Source of the DNA: Synanceia verrucosa | Taxonomy: Eukaryota; Chordata; Actinopteri; Perciformes; Synanceiidae | Length of the DNA: 64,000 nt | Assembly (NCBI GenBank): GCA_029721515.1 | Contig: CM056552.1 | Coordinates: forward strand, 17,214,001-17,278,000 | Direction: 5' to 3' | Shown: positions 22,815 through 34,165 of the stretch, one piece after another | Layout: every line of letters begins with the position of its first letter | How positions within the stretch are numbered: position 1 is the first letter of the stretch | Notes under the pieces: model-generated | What the model was told of the DNA's origin: nothing | Database searches by the model: none | The model's input: the letters and a program-made list of their open reading frames with translations, nothing else | Made by a program: the position numbers and the translations under genes

Positions 22815-22875
22815 ATAGTTTATCTTCATCCCCCATTGGGGGAAATTCACCAATAGTTTACACAGAAGGGTTTTA
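22815..22875 (-). mobile_element. short LINE 3'-end fragment (CCCCCATTGGGGGAAATTCAC type)
   Basis: Contains CCCCCATTGGGGGAAATTCA, the inverted 3' end of a LINE family. The same motif occurs at 44345 and 55990, and a related forward copy lies at about 54250. Confidence 0.5.
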
Positions 22876-22879
22876 ACAT

Positions 22880-25230
22880 GAGTTGGGCGGTTACATAAAT
22901 TCACAGACAATAGATGTTATTCAAGCAGCGCTAAAATCTCTTGCTATATTTAACTACTTTCATTCATGGTCATATCCTGCTTTAGGATTAACACTGATTT
23001 CAACTGGGCTACTAAGTATTTAGGTGGTGGGATGTGAGCTCAGTACCACGGGTTGTGATGACGTTTGATTGAGGAATTAGATAATGAGAAAGGGAGAGGA
23101 AAAGATAATGAGAAATTACATAATAATTGCAATTATTTTAAAACTGGGATCAGAATGATAATCCATTTCTCGTAATATTTTCTCTCAGAATGAACTCCAT
23201 GCTCATGTCTTGTCAAATATAACATCAAAATGATGAATATTACTGAAACCTGTACAGGTTTGTTGTGGAGTATATGAACTGTGGTCATCCTTTCTCTACA
23301 TTACCATGGATAAACACACTATTTCTGATAAATTTGTCACAAATATGTCACACTTTGGAAGAAAACAGTGCTTTTGCTTGTTTTAGTCCATTACATTTTA
23401 ACACATTTCCAATTGTACAGTTAAAAAGTGCTCACTGTCACCATTGCAGGACATAACAAATGCCTGAGATGAAGATCACACAATTTAAAATGTGGCATGT
23501 ATGTATGGCAAATCATGTATAAAAACTAAAAAATAATTTAAAAAGCAATACTGATAACTCCAGCAGAATACCATACTGTATATGGTGTTAAGTCACAGTC
23601 ACACAACACACAGAATGGTGTGTTTTGAAGTGGTGAAATATTACTAGTCATCTTATCTGCATGCATGCTCATCTTTGTGATTCTTATGCAATAGATTTAA
23701 TAGAGTAAGTGCATTTATTATGTATGCATGTTCTGTTCACATTCAGCATGAAAACTGCATATTAAGTCAACACACTGCAGTCACAAGCAATGCTGCAGCT
23801 CTCTCTTATTCGGCAGCTTGTAATAGCTGCTGCTCAGTTGCTGAGAGAAGGTTATTACCTTCAGAAACACGTTATTGTTTGTGTGTTGAGGGACTGCAGT
23901 ATAACATCACACCAGCGCCTCTCTGTGCTTTAATGTAGGAACTGCAGGGGAGTCAGCACAACAACACTTGTACTAACAAATTATAAAAAACTACAGAACA
24001 TCAAGGCAAACAATAAGTACAAGTCAGAGCACTCTACATTATTACTGGCAACATAAATATTGCTGCTGCTCAACTGTGTGCAGCATTTTTATCATAATGT
24101 AATGTATTAGTGAAGCCACTAGAGGGGGATCTTATCTTTCTGTATGCAAAGCAGAGGAGGGTAATTAGGGAATGAGGGTAAATGTGTCCTTTTGTTGTTA
24201 CACTTAACTGGAACAGGAAGAGCATTTCCTGCAATAATGACTTTCTTCATTGCCTTTCATATATAAGCTAAATATATTATTTTTTTCAGTTCATTTATTT
24301 CTAATAGAGTGACTGATTTTGAAACTGATTTCGGTCAAAACTTTGCTCATTAATTTGCAGCTGTTTACTCTGGAGTTTAGGTGAATAAATACTCATTTGC
24401 TGGTTACTTTTCAATCACATTAAATGCACTATGAACTATAAAATCATTTTTCACTTGCAGGAATAGCTGTGGAGGGAATGAGTGTGGTGTTGTACCAGAT
24501 TGATGTTTTTTTTTTGAGCAGCTGGGAACGAATTTAAAATGTTAGCTGGTACAGGTGAGGATTTCACCTACATCCTTTTCAGCATTTGTTTAAGATGAAC
24601 TGTGGTCAAGTGTGCTTCATTCACATTTCAGTGGTTTATTAATAGAGAAAGTTTTCAAAGCATCACTAAACCTGCAGTGTCAGTGTCTGCAAACCTCTGT
24701 GGAACTCCCACAGAAGTTTTGCTGCAGCATCAGACCACAGCATGCCTCCAGCAGAGTGAATTACCCCTCTGCTGTTATTGTTGGTGGGTGTTTTCAGATT
24801 GGGAAATCTGCTATGTCATTTTTACACACACCAAATTAAAAATGGCAACTTTTGTTCAGTAACTGCCAATTGAAGAATTCTTGGTCATGATCTATTCTGT
24901 TCATAGAATTTAGCAGTCACTGGCACTGGCACAATGTGTAATGTAGAAACAATACAATGCCAAGAAGAGGAAGAGGGAATTAATTTAATGTTGCCAGTTC
25001 CAGGTGAAAGAGAATGACAGTGCTGCCAGATAGGGGTCACAGTGTAATCTGCATGGTTTACTGTCAAATCCTCCAAAAGAACAGCCAGACCTGCAGGTTT
25101 TATTTCAGAGCAGCATTATTGTTCCTGTCAGCGTGATGTGTGAGTGCTAATCGTTAGCTGCTATGACAGGATGGAGAGGAGCTCAATACATTTGAGTGAC
25201 TGACGCGGACTGAATATCCTTCCAGCAATA
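22880..25230. other. intergenic stretch without recognised genes
   Basis: A/T-rich DNA with short ORFs only. No exon, RNA gene or full repeat was recognised. Confidence 0.5.
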
Positions 25231-25234
25231 ATGA

Positions 25235-25400
25235 AAAGTACATTTACTCCAATGCTGCATATGTTTACTTTATGCTTCTACTCCACTACATTTGGCCTTA
25301 CATGATCGCTCTACTTATTTTTAAAGTAAGGAAGTAAAATTTTACTTAAATAGTCAATACAACATAAACAATGCCATGATAATATGTCAATTTTATTCAA
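25235..25400 (+). repeat. interspersed repeat of the CTACTCCACTACATTT type
   Basis: AGTACATTTACTCC, then TATGCTTCTACTCCACTACA and TTTTACTT..AATA, are hallmarks of a very common teleost repeat. A possible inverted partial counterpart lies at about 26390-26520 (TACTTGTAG, TTACTTCAGCACAA). Confidence 0.5.
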
Positions 25401-26562
25401 GTAAAGTTCAGACATTTCACTATCAAGACCGATAGATTGTTGTGGTCCTGTGCATTCACATAAAACTATCATGATGCATTTGTGGATGACAACAAATCAA
25501 ATATCTTAGTGTTTAAGTGTTTAAAAAACAATATAAGAAAAAAGCTCCAGGTCAAACTAAATTCATGATTACCCAGAGTAAGAGCTCCCAGGAAAAACAC
25601 TTATTTGTGGATTATTTGTCTTTGGGCCATAACGATGACGCCGTCCTTTCAGTTTTGAGAAGAACTGCTTGCACAGTATAGGTTTTGCAAAAAAGCAATC
25701 TACCACATTTGAATATCTGAGACTGAGATAAGATAAGATGAGAAAAGAAAAATGTGTGAAGTGAAATGTCTTTCCACTTTAATGCCAATATCCAAAAGAG
25801 TAACAGCAGTCTGGATAACATGAATATGGTGTTTTATCTTCTTCATTCCACAAAGACATTTTGACCATTTTGAACAGCAATAAAAGCAGATTTTCTGTGA
25901 GCGCAATCAGAAGAGAGATCACTTGCAAAGGATTATTTCCTCTTTCATTCATCTCCCTCCACACCGTTTCTTTCGCAGTTCATTCAGATCTCTTGAGTCT
26001 GTCTGCTACTGAAAAATGCTGCTGTCCCCAGCAGATACGCCTCCTCCTGGAGCCCTTAGGCAACTCAGCAGCAGACATTATTTCAATTTGGCCTGTAAAA
26101 TGTCCTTATTTGCTCGTTGAATGAGCTAAGAGGCATCATTTACATTGCTTTGAAGCTTTATGTGCACATTAAAGTCCCTCTCCACTCAAAAATGCAACTT
26201 TGCTTGTTGTTACTTAACTTCTTGGATATTTGACCTTCACTGTGCAGAGTTTAAACATGTTAACAGATGGACAGACAGAGGGTCATGACAACTGTGTATG
26301 CATCTGTCTGTGGGAATACACAAGCCTGACAGTCTGTTTTCAAAAGCTAATTTAATGATACAAAAATGTAAAAATTACATTTAAAAAAAAATTACTATTA
26401 CTATTACATTACTATTACTCACATTATTTTACTTCAGCACAATTTTGAAGACATACCTTTTACTTGTAGCTATAAGTGCAATAGTAACACTTAAGTTACA
26501 ACACCAAAATGTTCTCGGATATCAAAAGTATCATTATTATTACTACGTATTATAATATTGGA

Positions 26563-26830
26563 GTATATAGAGTTCTGTGTGGACGCTGCAGTGGTCAAAT
26601 CTGAATTCTGTGTGTTAGTTTGCATATGTTATTGTGGCTTCCTCCCACAGTCCAAAGACAGACAGGTTAGTTTAAATGGTGACTCTAAACTGACGATGAT
26701 GTGAATGTGTGAGTGGTTTTCTCTCTCGGAGATGGTCTGGCAAACTGTCCTGGGCTCAATGTTAACTGGGATCGGCTCCCGCCCCTCGTGACACTGAATA
26801 CAGCATGAGGCAAGATTTTCATGGTGTAGC
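26563..26830 (+). mobile_element. old, diverged SINE copy (same family as 32131, 33795, 42711)
   Basis: Shares the ordered blocks CTTCCTCCCACAGTCCAAA, GTGAATGTGTGAGTGGTT, CTGTCCTGGG and AACTGGGATCGGCTCC with the younger SINE copies. The tRNA-like head is degraded. Confidence 0.6.
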
Positions 26831-27734
26831 TGGTGGAGGTGAAGCTGCTATTAATTACTTTATATTTTGTAGGTAGTTTAATCTATATAATTGCATCACA
26901 TTATATAAACAGACCATGTTTTGTATAAAACCTGAATCTAGCTCTCAAACGTAACATAAAATGCAGCATCTATTTAGTATTTGAGACACTATCCTCAGTG
27001 TAAAGCACACTGTGGTATTGACAGCAATATCTGTCCACTCAGTGCTGTTAACCACAGCACGGCAGTCAATAATATAGGCTGCAGCACACTATTAAAAAAG
27101 GGCAATGCATTAATACTTAAATTGCATTGTGATAAATTACAGCCTGATTGATATACAATTGATGACAAAAAGTTTAAAGTGGTTGATAATAAGAGCATAG
27201 TCCATCTGCACTGATGTGCTAATATCTTAATGGAGGGACTTGTCTTGGACACATTTCTCACAGCGGCTAGTTGGCGGTGATCCAGTCTTCACCACAAAGA
27301 GGACGGAAAGCTAAAGGAGAGGGACTGGATCAATGCAGGGCACAAAGACATGCTGTTTGTTGTTGGTTGAGCTGATTTATAATTCAGTTTTTAGCGTCAC
27401 ACAAAGAAATATTGTCTTTCCTGCAACACTTCTTCAGGAAGAGAGCCGTAGCTGCATCAGATACTTTATGTATGTGGTCTTGTCTCATCAATCATCAACA
27501 GTGTGCCTCTTTGTCTGCCGGCAAACCATAAAAGCTGGTGATGGATATGCTTCTGACACAAAAACTCACTTTCAAATTTAATGCTTAATGATCAGATTAA
27601 TCATTTCAAAGCGCATTACAGTCAGCACTTTCAGTCGAAAAAAAGTTGAAGGAATTGTTGCTTTCTTGTCACGACTTGGATGAGAATACTGATATCAGAA
27701 GATTGATATTTGTGTCTTTCCATTGAATATACAG

Positions 27735-27850
27735 CTGGAACAAGAGGATGGTTAGCATAGCTTAGCATTAACGCTGGAAACCGGAGGTACCAATTAATAT
27801 GTGTGATTAAATTCCTCTTACCAGCACCTCTAAAGCTCACTAAATAACAT
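27735..27850 (-). repeat. inverted partner of the fold-back repeat at 28282
   Basis: TTAGCATAGCTTAGCATTAA, then GCTGGAAACCGGAGG and TACCAGCACCTCTAAAGCTC match, in inverted order, sequence in 28270-28490. The two flank the piggyBac-like MITE. Confidence 0.5.
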
Positions 27851-27879
27851 GTCTCATGTGGGGCTATGGGGAAGACTAT

Positions 27880-28224
27880 TAACTCATTGAGTGCCATTGA
27901 TATAAGTATACATCAAAGTGTTTTTTTCGGCAACGGGACGCTGATTGTGGTCTCCCGCAGCCTGTGAGTAATGCTTGGGCTTTTGGGAGATGTAGATACG
28001 CCACAGAGATCAAGCAGGAAGTGGAGACGATTGCGATTAGAGAGCAAATGGACGGATTCTGGACAAAAAGTGGTGATTTTGGAGAAAGTGGCCTCTGATA
28101 AAACAAGAATTGAACAAGGAAAAAACATTTTTTTCATGATGATTTGAGCTATTTATATGAGTCAAAATGGACATAAATGCTGGCATAAGGCACTTTTGGT
28201 TTTATAAAAGGGCTGGCAGAGTTA
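27880..28224 (+). mobile_element. piggyBac-like MITE, copy A
   Basis: Starts TAACTCATTGAGTGCCA and ends TGGCAGAGTTA, with TTAA overlapping both borders (27879-27882 and 28222-28225), as expected for the TTAA target of piggyBac elements. It is about 345 bp, has no coding capacity, and its body aligns by eye along its whole length with the element at 44631. The right inverted repeat has lost six bases. Confidence 0.65.
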
Positions 28225-28281
28225 ACTAGCAGAGACACCCTGGGCTCCATCTAGATTGATGCCATTAGTATGTTTGCAAGT

Positions 28282-28481
28282 ATTAGCTTAGCTTTACATA
28301 AAAACTAGAAACTGGAGAAAACAGCTAGCCAGGAAGTTTCAGGAGATAGTCTGCCCCATGAACGCATGTAAACCACATTAATTAGTGAGATTTAGAGGTG
28401 CTGGTAGGTGAGTTTTTCAAACACAGACTACCTGGTTCCTCCAGTTTCTAGAGTTTATGCTCTAGAAAAACTAAGCTAATA
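28282..28481 (+). repeat. fold-back (palindromic) MITE-like repeat
   Basis: The left arm (ATTAGCTTAG...AAACTAGAAACTGGAG) is mirrored by the right arm (CTCCAGTTTCTAG...AAACTAAGCTAAT), with the internal motif TTTAGAGGTGCTGGTAGGT. This is typical of teleost fold-back elements. Confidence 0.55.
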
Positions 28482-29147
28482 TTTTGCAGGCAAACATAAG
28501 AATGGTATCAATCTTTTCATGCAATTATTGTCAATAATTTCACAGTTTTTAATATCTTCAGAGTGAACTTAAGGAACACAGCAGAGACTCAGATCCTCAT
28601 CCTCATTCTTAACTCTTATTTTGCCATCTTTGTTTCGTCGTGCGACTGCCAACAAAACAACCAGTCCTTTCTGCTCCTTGGAAGATGTAGGGTAAGTGTA
28701 AATCCATAAAATATGTAAAGGGTTAAGTGTTAAGCCGGCACGCCATTTGCAGCTGCCGTGGGATGAGGAAGATTAGGGTTAAGAGGAGAATGGGGAGTGT
28801 ATGAACAAATATTTCGCTCCGTCAACCGTTTCTGCTGACCCAGATTCTCAGATCAGGATGCTTCCATGTTACATTTTTCATTTCCCCATTTTATTCACAC
28901 CTATCTATCAATATGTGCCAAGTTTGCACATTATTATATTTCAATAAATATTTGCAGTAAAAATGACCACTATCTTTTCCCATGACTAATGCAGACTGAC
29001 TTGCTTACCTGTCATGATTCAGAAGATTGATGATGTCTTCTTGTTGAGATCTTTAACCTAAAGTGCCTTGAAACGAACACTTTGATGATCAACAAGGCGA
29101 GGAATTGAGTCTACAGGGGTCTACAGGGCATTATTTTCTCACCTCAG

Positions 29148-29228
29148 TAAGCACCTGTGCAATCTCAGACAGCTTAAGATATTCAGAGTCTCTCTGGGGC
29201 TCCTGAAGACCTTTCACTGGAACCTGCA
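29148..29228 (-). other. exon-like segment of unknown origin
   Basis: On the minus strand, TTTTATGCAG is followed by an open stretch encoding VPVKGLQEPQRDSEYLKLSE and IAQVLTE, then CTGAG|GTGAGA. The borders look like a phase-0 exon of 81 bp, with protein-like composition. I do not recognise the sequence and found no partner exons, so it may be an exon of an unseen minus-strand gene, a pseudogene piece, or chance. Confidence 0.25.
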
Positions 29229-29239
29229 TAAAAGGGGGC

Positions 29240-30286
29240 ATCAAGAACTTGTCTGGGATCTGCTCCTGTGGCATAATGCATCTTTCAAAACATGTGAAAT
29301 ATCTGTATCCTTTTACCATTTTACACAAGTATGTCATCCACTTAAACATTTTTTCCTCCCACAAACTGGGACATTTACATGTTTTCATCTGCATATTGTA
29401 TGAGCGTGATACAAATGAAACATTTAAATCTGAACCATCAATATTCTGCCTTTGAAAAACATAAGAGTCTGTTCATCTCAAATGTCTCATTTTCAACAAA
29501 AATGAAAATACACAGACAAACATCATATACAACATCAATTATATCGCTTATCGCCTGCACATGGACAGGAATTGTCGAGAAAATAACTCCACTATGTGAC
29601 ACCAATGGTAAAATCTCTAGATCAAGACAATGACTCCTCATGTGATCGGTGGTTCATTACTCGAGGTATGACCACAGGAAGACAGAGACATTCAGGTAAA
29701 GACAAGAAGAGAAAACATAGAAGGGAAAAATACACAAATAGGCAAAGATAGAAAGAAAAAGAGGAAATCCCAAAGAGTGGGAGGGACCCAGAGAGACTGT
29801 CTTTTCCATCGTTTGTCTCACCAGAGAGGCTGTGCAGACAAAGAACTGATTTTATTCTCTGCCTCAGTGTGTTTTTGACACCTCATGAAAACACTGCTAA
29901 ATAATACATTACAAATAAAGTCTGTGGAAAAATATTGTTTTATCAGGATGAATGTCCTGAATATTCAGTAATCTTATGTTGAGAGCTGCAAAACACAGCT
30001 GAGTTATTGAAAGTTTTACCACTGGCTTAACTGTTTCACTCTACTTCATTCTCTTAGTGTCCTGAACTATTTATGTAAGTAAATATTATTTTTTTTTACC
30101 TACTTGTGTACACAGTGCCCACTGCCTGAGCTGTCATGTCGTCTATGTTTCTATACAGTCTGTGGTATTACACATGATGAACTGTTCCTTTAAAACTCCC
30201 ATTGTGAGTGTGAGATTTTCTGTTGTATTATTATTGTGAAGAAGGTTTAGTTGCTACATAAATACCAGTTGTAATTGAAATGCTCA

Positions 30287-30340
<54 letters not shown>

Positions 30341-30850
30341 CTCAGAAACTCTTTGAAACAAGCCATCAGGATTTCTGTCCATTTGTGACATCACACATAC
30401 TGACACCATTACACTACCCAAATGTGTACCAATTTATTTCCAGTTGCAGTGAATGTGAATGACATCAGCTGACAGGAAGTAAATGTGGATCCACTAAAAT
30501 GGAGCGTTTCAGACACATGGTGAATACAGACACCTTGCAGCATGAGGGAAATGAAGGTTGTAGAAGCACAAAATACAAGATAGATACAAGTTTACTTGGA
30601 CAACTACCTGAAATGCATTGCCAGAGACATGCTGGCGGGGCCTGAAGCAGAACTCCATTCATAAAATCAAAGAAACTAACAACACAGTTGCAACTAATGA
30701 TCAAACACGCTGATAAAGTTAGATTAACAACCTTTTTGAATCTATCCGAGCTTCTCCTGTAATATCGGCAAACAAATAATCCACCAAAGAGAATCGTTAA
30801 AGTGTTAATTTGTGTCAAAATTAGCATGTCTCTGGCAACATTTTTCGGGC
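29240..30850. other. intergenic stretch with one (CA)n repeat
   Basis: No recognisable exon or transposon. Short ORFs only, several made by the microsatellite at 30289. Confidence 0.5.
30289..30334 (+). repeat. (CA)n microsatellite
   Basis: About 22 pure CA units. Confidence 0.95.
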
Positions 30851-31056
30851 AGTGTGTGTGTGTGTGTGTGTTTGTTTTGATGTGCTCTGCTGCTATTGTT
30901 GTACTAGGCTATAGACTGTATAGGCTACTATAACCACGCAAATACCCCACAAATAGGCAGTAATTCACTAGTCTCGTTGTTTTTTTGTTGTTTTTTTTAA
31001 ACTTACTCTCTTGTTTTACTAGCCCATGTTCGAAATAAAGCATTCATTGACAGTCA

Positions 31057-31190
31057 GGGGTGTCAAACTCACTTTCATCCCAGGTCACACAGCACTATGG
31101 CTGCCATCAAATAAAACTGAACATCATATTGGACCTTTGAATAAAACAAAGAAAATACATAATCTCATAATATTTCTATCTAATTAAGCA
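31057..31190 (+). repeat. possible hAT-type repeat fragment just 5' of the ppp1r16b promoter
   Basis: Begins CAGGGGTGTCAAACTCA, a terminus seen in many vertebrate hAT non-autonomous elements. The rest is short and has no clear other end. Confidence 0.4.
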
Positions 31191-31194
31191 AAAC

Positions 31195-31456
31195 TTGGGC
31201 TCTGGGGTGGTGGGGCCCCCCTGGTGGTCTCGGGTACCCTGATCTGTGCACCCCTGCAAGACCCGGAGCTCTACAGTCTCCTCCTCCCTCTCAGCCCCGC
31301 CCTGCAGGACTGTCTCGGTGAGGCAGAGGGAGCGCACACACACTGGGCTGTGCTGCCGTGCCGCCACTAACGGGACAACTTTAAACCTCCAGGACATCTT
31401 CCGCCAGTCCTCCGCTCTTCTCTCGCCTCCATGTGAACACCTCGACCCGGAGTGAG
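31195..31456 (+). promoter_or_regulatory. ppp1r16b: probable ppp1r16b promoter and non-coding exon 1
   Basis: This is an abrupt GC- and CpG-richer block in otherwise A/T-rich DNA, ending at a strong donor GAG|GTGAGT at 31456/31457. The first coding exon far to the right begins with an acceptor, so a plus-strand leader exon must lie upstream, and this is the best candidate. Mammalian PPP1R16B also has a distant 5' exon, as I recall. The short ORF inside (31246-31455) does not look conserved. The transcription start is not defined. Confidence 0.5.
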
Positions 31457-32130
31457 GTGAGTGCACACATTTACTTGTCAGTTTTTTTGGGGGGTTGAAA
31501 CTACAGGAGGGGGAGGAAGAAGGAGGTTTTCCCCCTCAGTAGAGGAGGAAGCGGCAGGAGCAGGAGAGCCATGTCCGACCCTCTTCTTGGAGCAGTCTTA
31601 GCTAGCTCACTTCAGCCTCAGCAACGTGTCGGTAAACCGGCCAAACCCGTCGTTTCCGCCGCTGGTGAATTCAGCGACACGGTTTGAGATTGAGCAGAGA
31701 GGCTCCACCATCACGGAGAGGATGTTTCCTTTTATTTCACCGCTGTAATGTTGCACATGGCTTTTCCTACAACCACACTGCGTTTCTGCTGCAGAGACTT
31801 TGGCTACAGTTTGAAACCACTGAAGGCTGCAGGGATTAACTTTGTTACTTTACGAGTCTTCAGCAGAGAGGAGAGCTCACCAGGGATGGAAATGTTATGG
31901 TGCTGATGTCATCTGAAAAGTTTTTAATGCAAAATATGTGCAGACCTTCAGCTTGTTGTGGGCAGCCAACTTTTATTTTCTAATTCTATGCATCTGTTGA
32001 TATATTATTTTACAGTTATAGTCCACAAAATATCAGAAAAGAGTGATCTTTGACTTGTTTCTCCAACTAACTCTGCAAAACTCTGATATATTTAATTCAC
32101 ATGAGGGGCCAGAACCATCATTTTCATCAA

Positions 32131-32460
32131 TGGGTGGTGTAGTGGTTAGCACTGTCGCCTCACAGGGGGGTTTGATTCCCGGCCCCGGGCCTTTCTGTGT
32201 GGAGTTTGCATGTTCTCTCCGTGTCTGTGTGGGTTCTCTCTGGTACTCTGGCTTCCTCCCACCATCCAAAAACATGTATGGGGATTAGGTTAATTGGTTA
32301 ATTTAAATTGCCTGGAGGTGTGAATGTGAGTGTGAGTGTCCTGTGATGAACTGGAGACTTGTCCAGGGTGTACCCTGCCTTTCACCCTAAGACAGCTGGG
32401 ATCGACCCCCTTCCGTGACCCTATGTGAGGATAAGCGGTAGAAAATGGATGTTTGGATGA
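32131..32460 (+). mobile_element. tRNA-derived SINE, copy 1
   Basis: The head GTGGTGTAGTGGTTAGCACT carries a pol III A-box, and GGTTTGATTCCC is a changed B-box. The body blocks GTGTGGAGTTTGCATGTTCT, CCTCCCACCATCCAAAAACA and GATGAACTGGAGACTTGTCC match copies 2-4. The tail is GATAAGCGGTAGAAAATGGA. I do not assign a family name. Confidence 0.8.
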
Positions 32461-33794
32461 TTTTCATAACTGTTTGTATATATTCAGTTTACAATGATAC
32501 AACAAGTTCTCACATTTCAGAAGCTATAACTAGCAATCTGCTGAGAAGGACTGAAAATTCCAAAATATTTGATTATCAATAACTGCTGTTTATTCTGTCA
32601 GTGAAACATTTGATCTATAAAATGCCAGAAAACTTTAAAATGCAGCCATCACAGCATTTTCCAGTCCAAGGTGTTTTTTTCTTACCATCAGTCCAAAACC
32701 CAACCATGTTACAATAATGTCAAAACAGAGAGCAGGAGTTTATCATTTATAAATGACCAAGATGATAAAAACGACATCAGTGCTGAAATACACAGATGCT
32801 CATTAAATATCTATAAGATCCTTTTGTACCATGAAGTCATCACAAATGTACCATTTACAGTGTTGACAATTGTGTGTTGTGTGTGTTCACACATCCTCTA
32901 CTCTGTCAGTGTCACTTTGTGCCAGATGTACACTTTGTTAAGGTAGCTGCTGGTACCCCTGCCAGGCAGCTCTGGCCCTTTTAAATGTTTGATATGAGGA
33001 GACGTCCAGAGCGCTTTCTGCTGCTTTTCCTCTCAGCATCTGCACCGGCTGTCAGCTCTTGTTAGAAACAGGCTGTTAGAGAGAGAAAACACAATCTGTC
33101 TTCATGCAGTGTGAAACGCATTGTGCGTACCCGTGCACACAAACACAAGTACCAGAAAATGACTGACACACATGCAGCCAGGCTGTAATGTTGGATCTTA
33201 TAAACCTTGTGTTGAAAGCACAAGGTAATATAGGCTAGAGTGTGTTGTGTCAGCACTCACACGAGATGCTCAGAAGTGAAATTCTGACAACAACAAGTCC
33301 GCAAAAGCGGAGAGATTGTAGGAAGCAGTGGAGAGAGATGCGCCTTAAGTGAAGACTCAAACCAGAGATATTGCTTTTTGTTCATGGTTGGCATATTAAC
33401 TGTGATGCTACGGCGGAGCCCTGGCTCTCTGCACATGATCTGCAGCTGTAAGTCATGCTCGTTGTAAGATGCTGCAGGGCACAGTGCATAGAGGCACAGT
33501 GTAGTGTGGGTTTACATCACAATGTGTGGTAGGCAGCAGAAAAGCCCAGGGAAATTTAAGAAAACGAAGCGGTCAGTTTTGACAAGGAGGCAAATGACCT
33601 CTTTCACAGAGGAAGAAGGTTTGGGTTATAAATCTGTCCACTGTTTCACCCTCTTCTGCTGTTTGTGTTTATTTACAGCAGCCTGATTTGCTTATGTCAT
33701 CCATGTTGTTCTTTCTAAATAAAAGGCAACATCATCATCTGGATTATCCATAGAGTGATATGCTCAAACATTTCATTTACTTGTACATTTCATG

Positions 33795-34165
33795 CGCGGC
33801 ACAGTGGTGTAGTGGTTAGCACTGTCGCCCCACAGCAAAAGGGTACTGGGTTTGAATCCCGGGCCCGGGGTCTTTCTGTGTGGAGTTTGCATGTTCTCCC
33901 CGTGTCTGCGTGGGTTCTTTCCAGGTACTCTGGCTTCCTCCCACCATCCAAAAACATGCATGGGGATTAGGTTAACTGGCTAATTTAAATTGACCGTAGG
34001 TGTGAATGTGAGTGGTTGTCTGTCTCTGTGTGTCCTGTGATGAACTGGAGACTTGTCCAGGGTGTACCCTGCCTTTCACCCTAAGACAGCTGGGATAGGC
34101 TCCAGCTCCCCGCGACTCTATGAGGATAAGCGGTAGATAATGGATGGATGTACAATGGATGGATT
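33795..34165 (+). mobile_element. tRNA-derived SINE, copy 2 (most complete)
   Basis: The full order is GCGGCACAGTGGTGTAGTGG (A-box), GGGTTTGAATCCCGGG (B-box), all body blocks, CAGCTGGGATAGGCTCCAGC and a GGATGGATG-type tail. No coding capacity; it depends on a LINE for movement. Confidence 0.85.
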
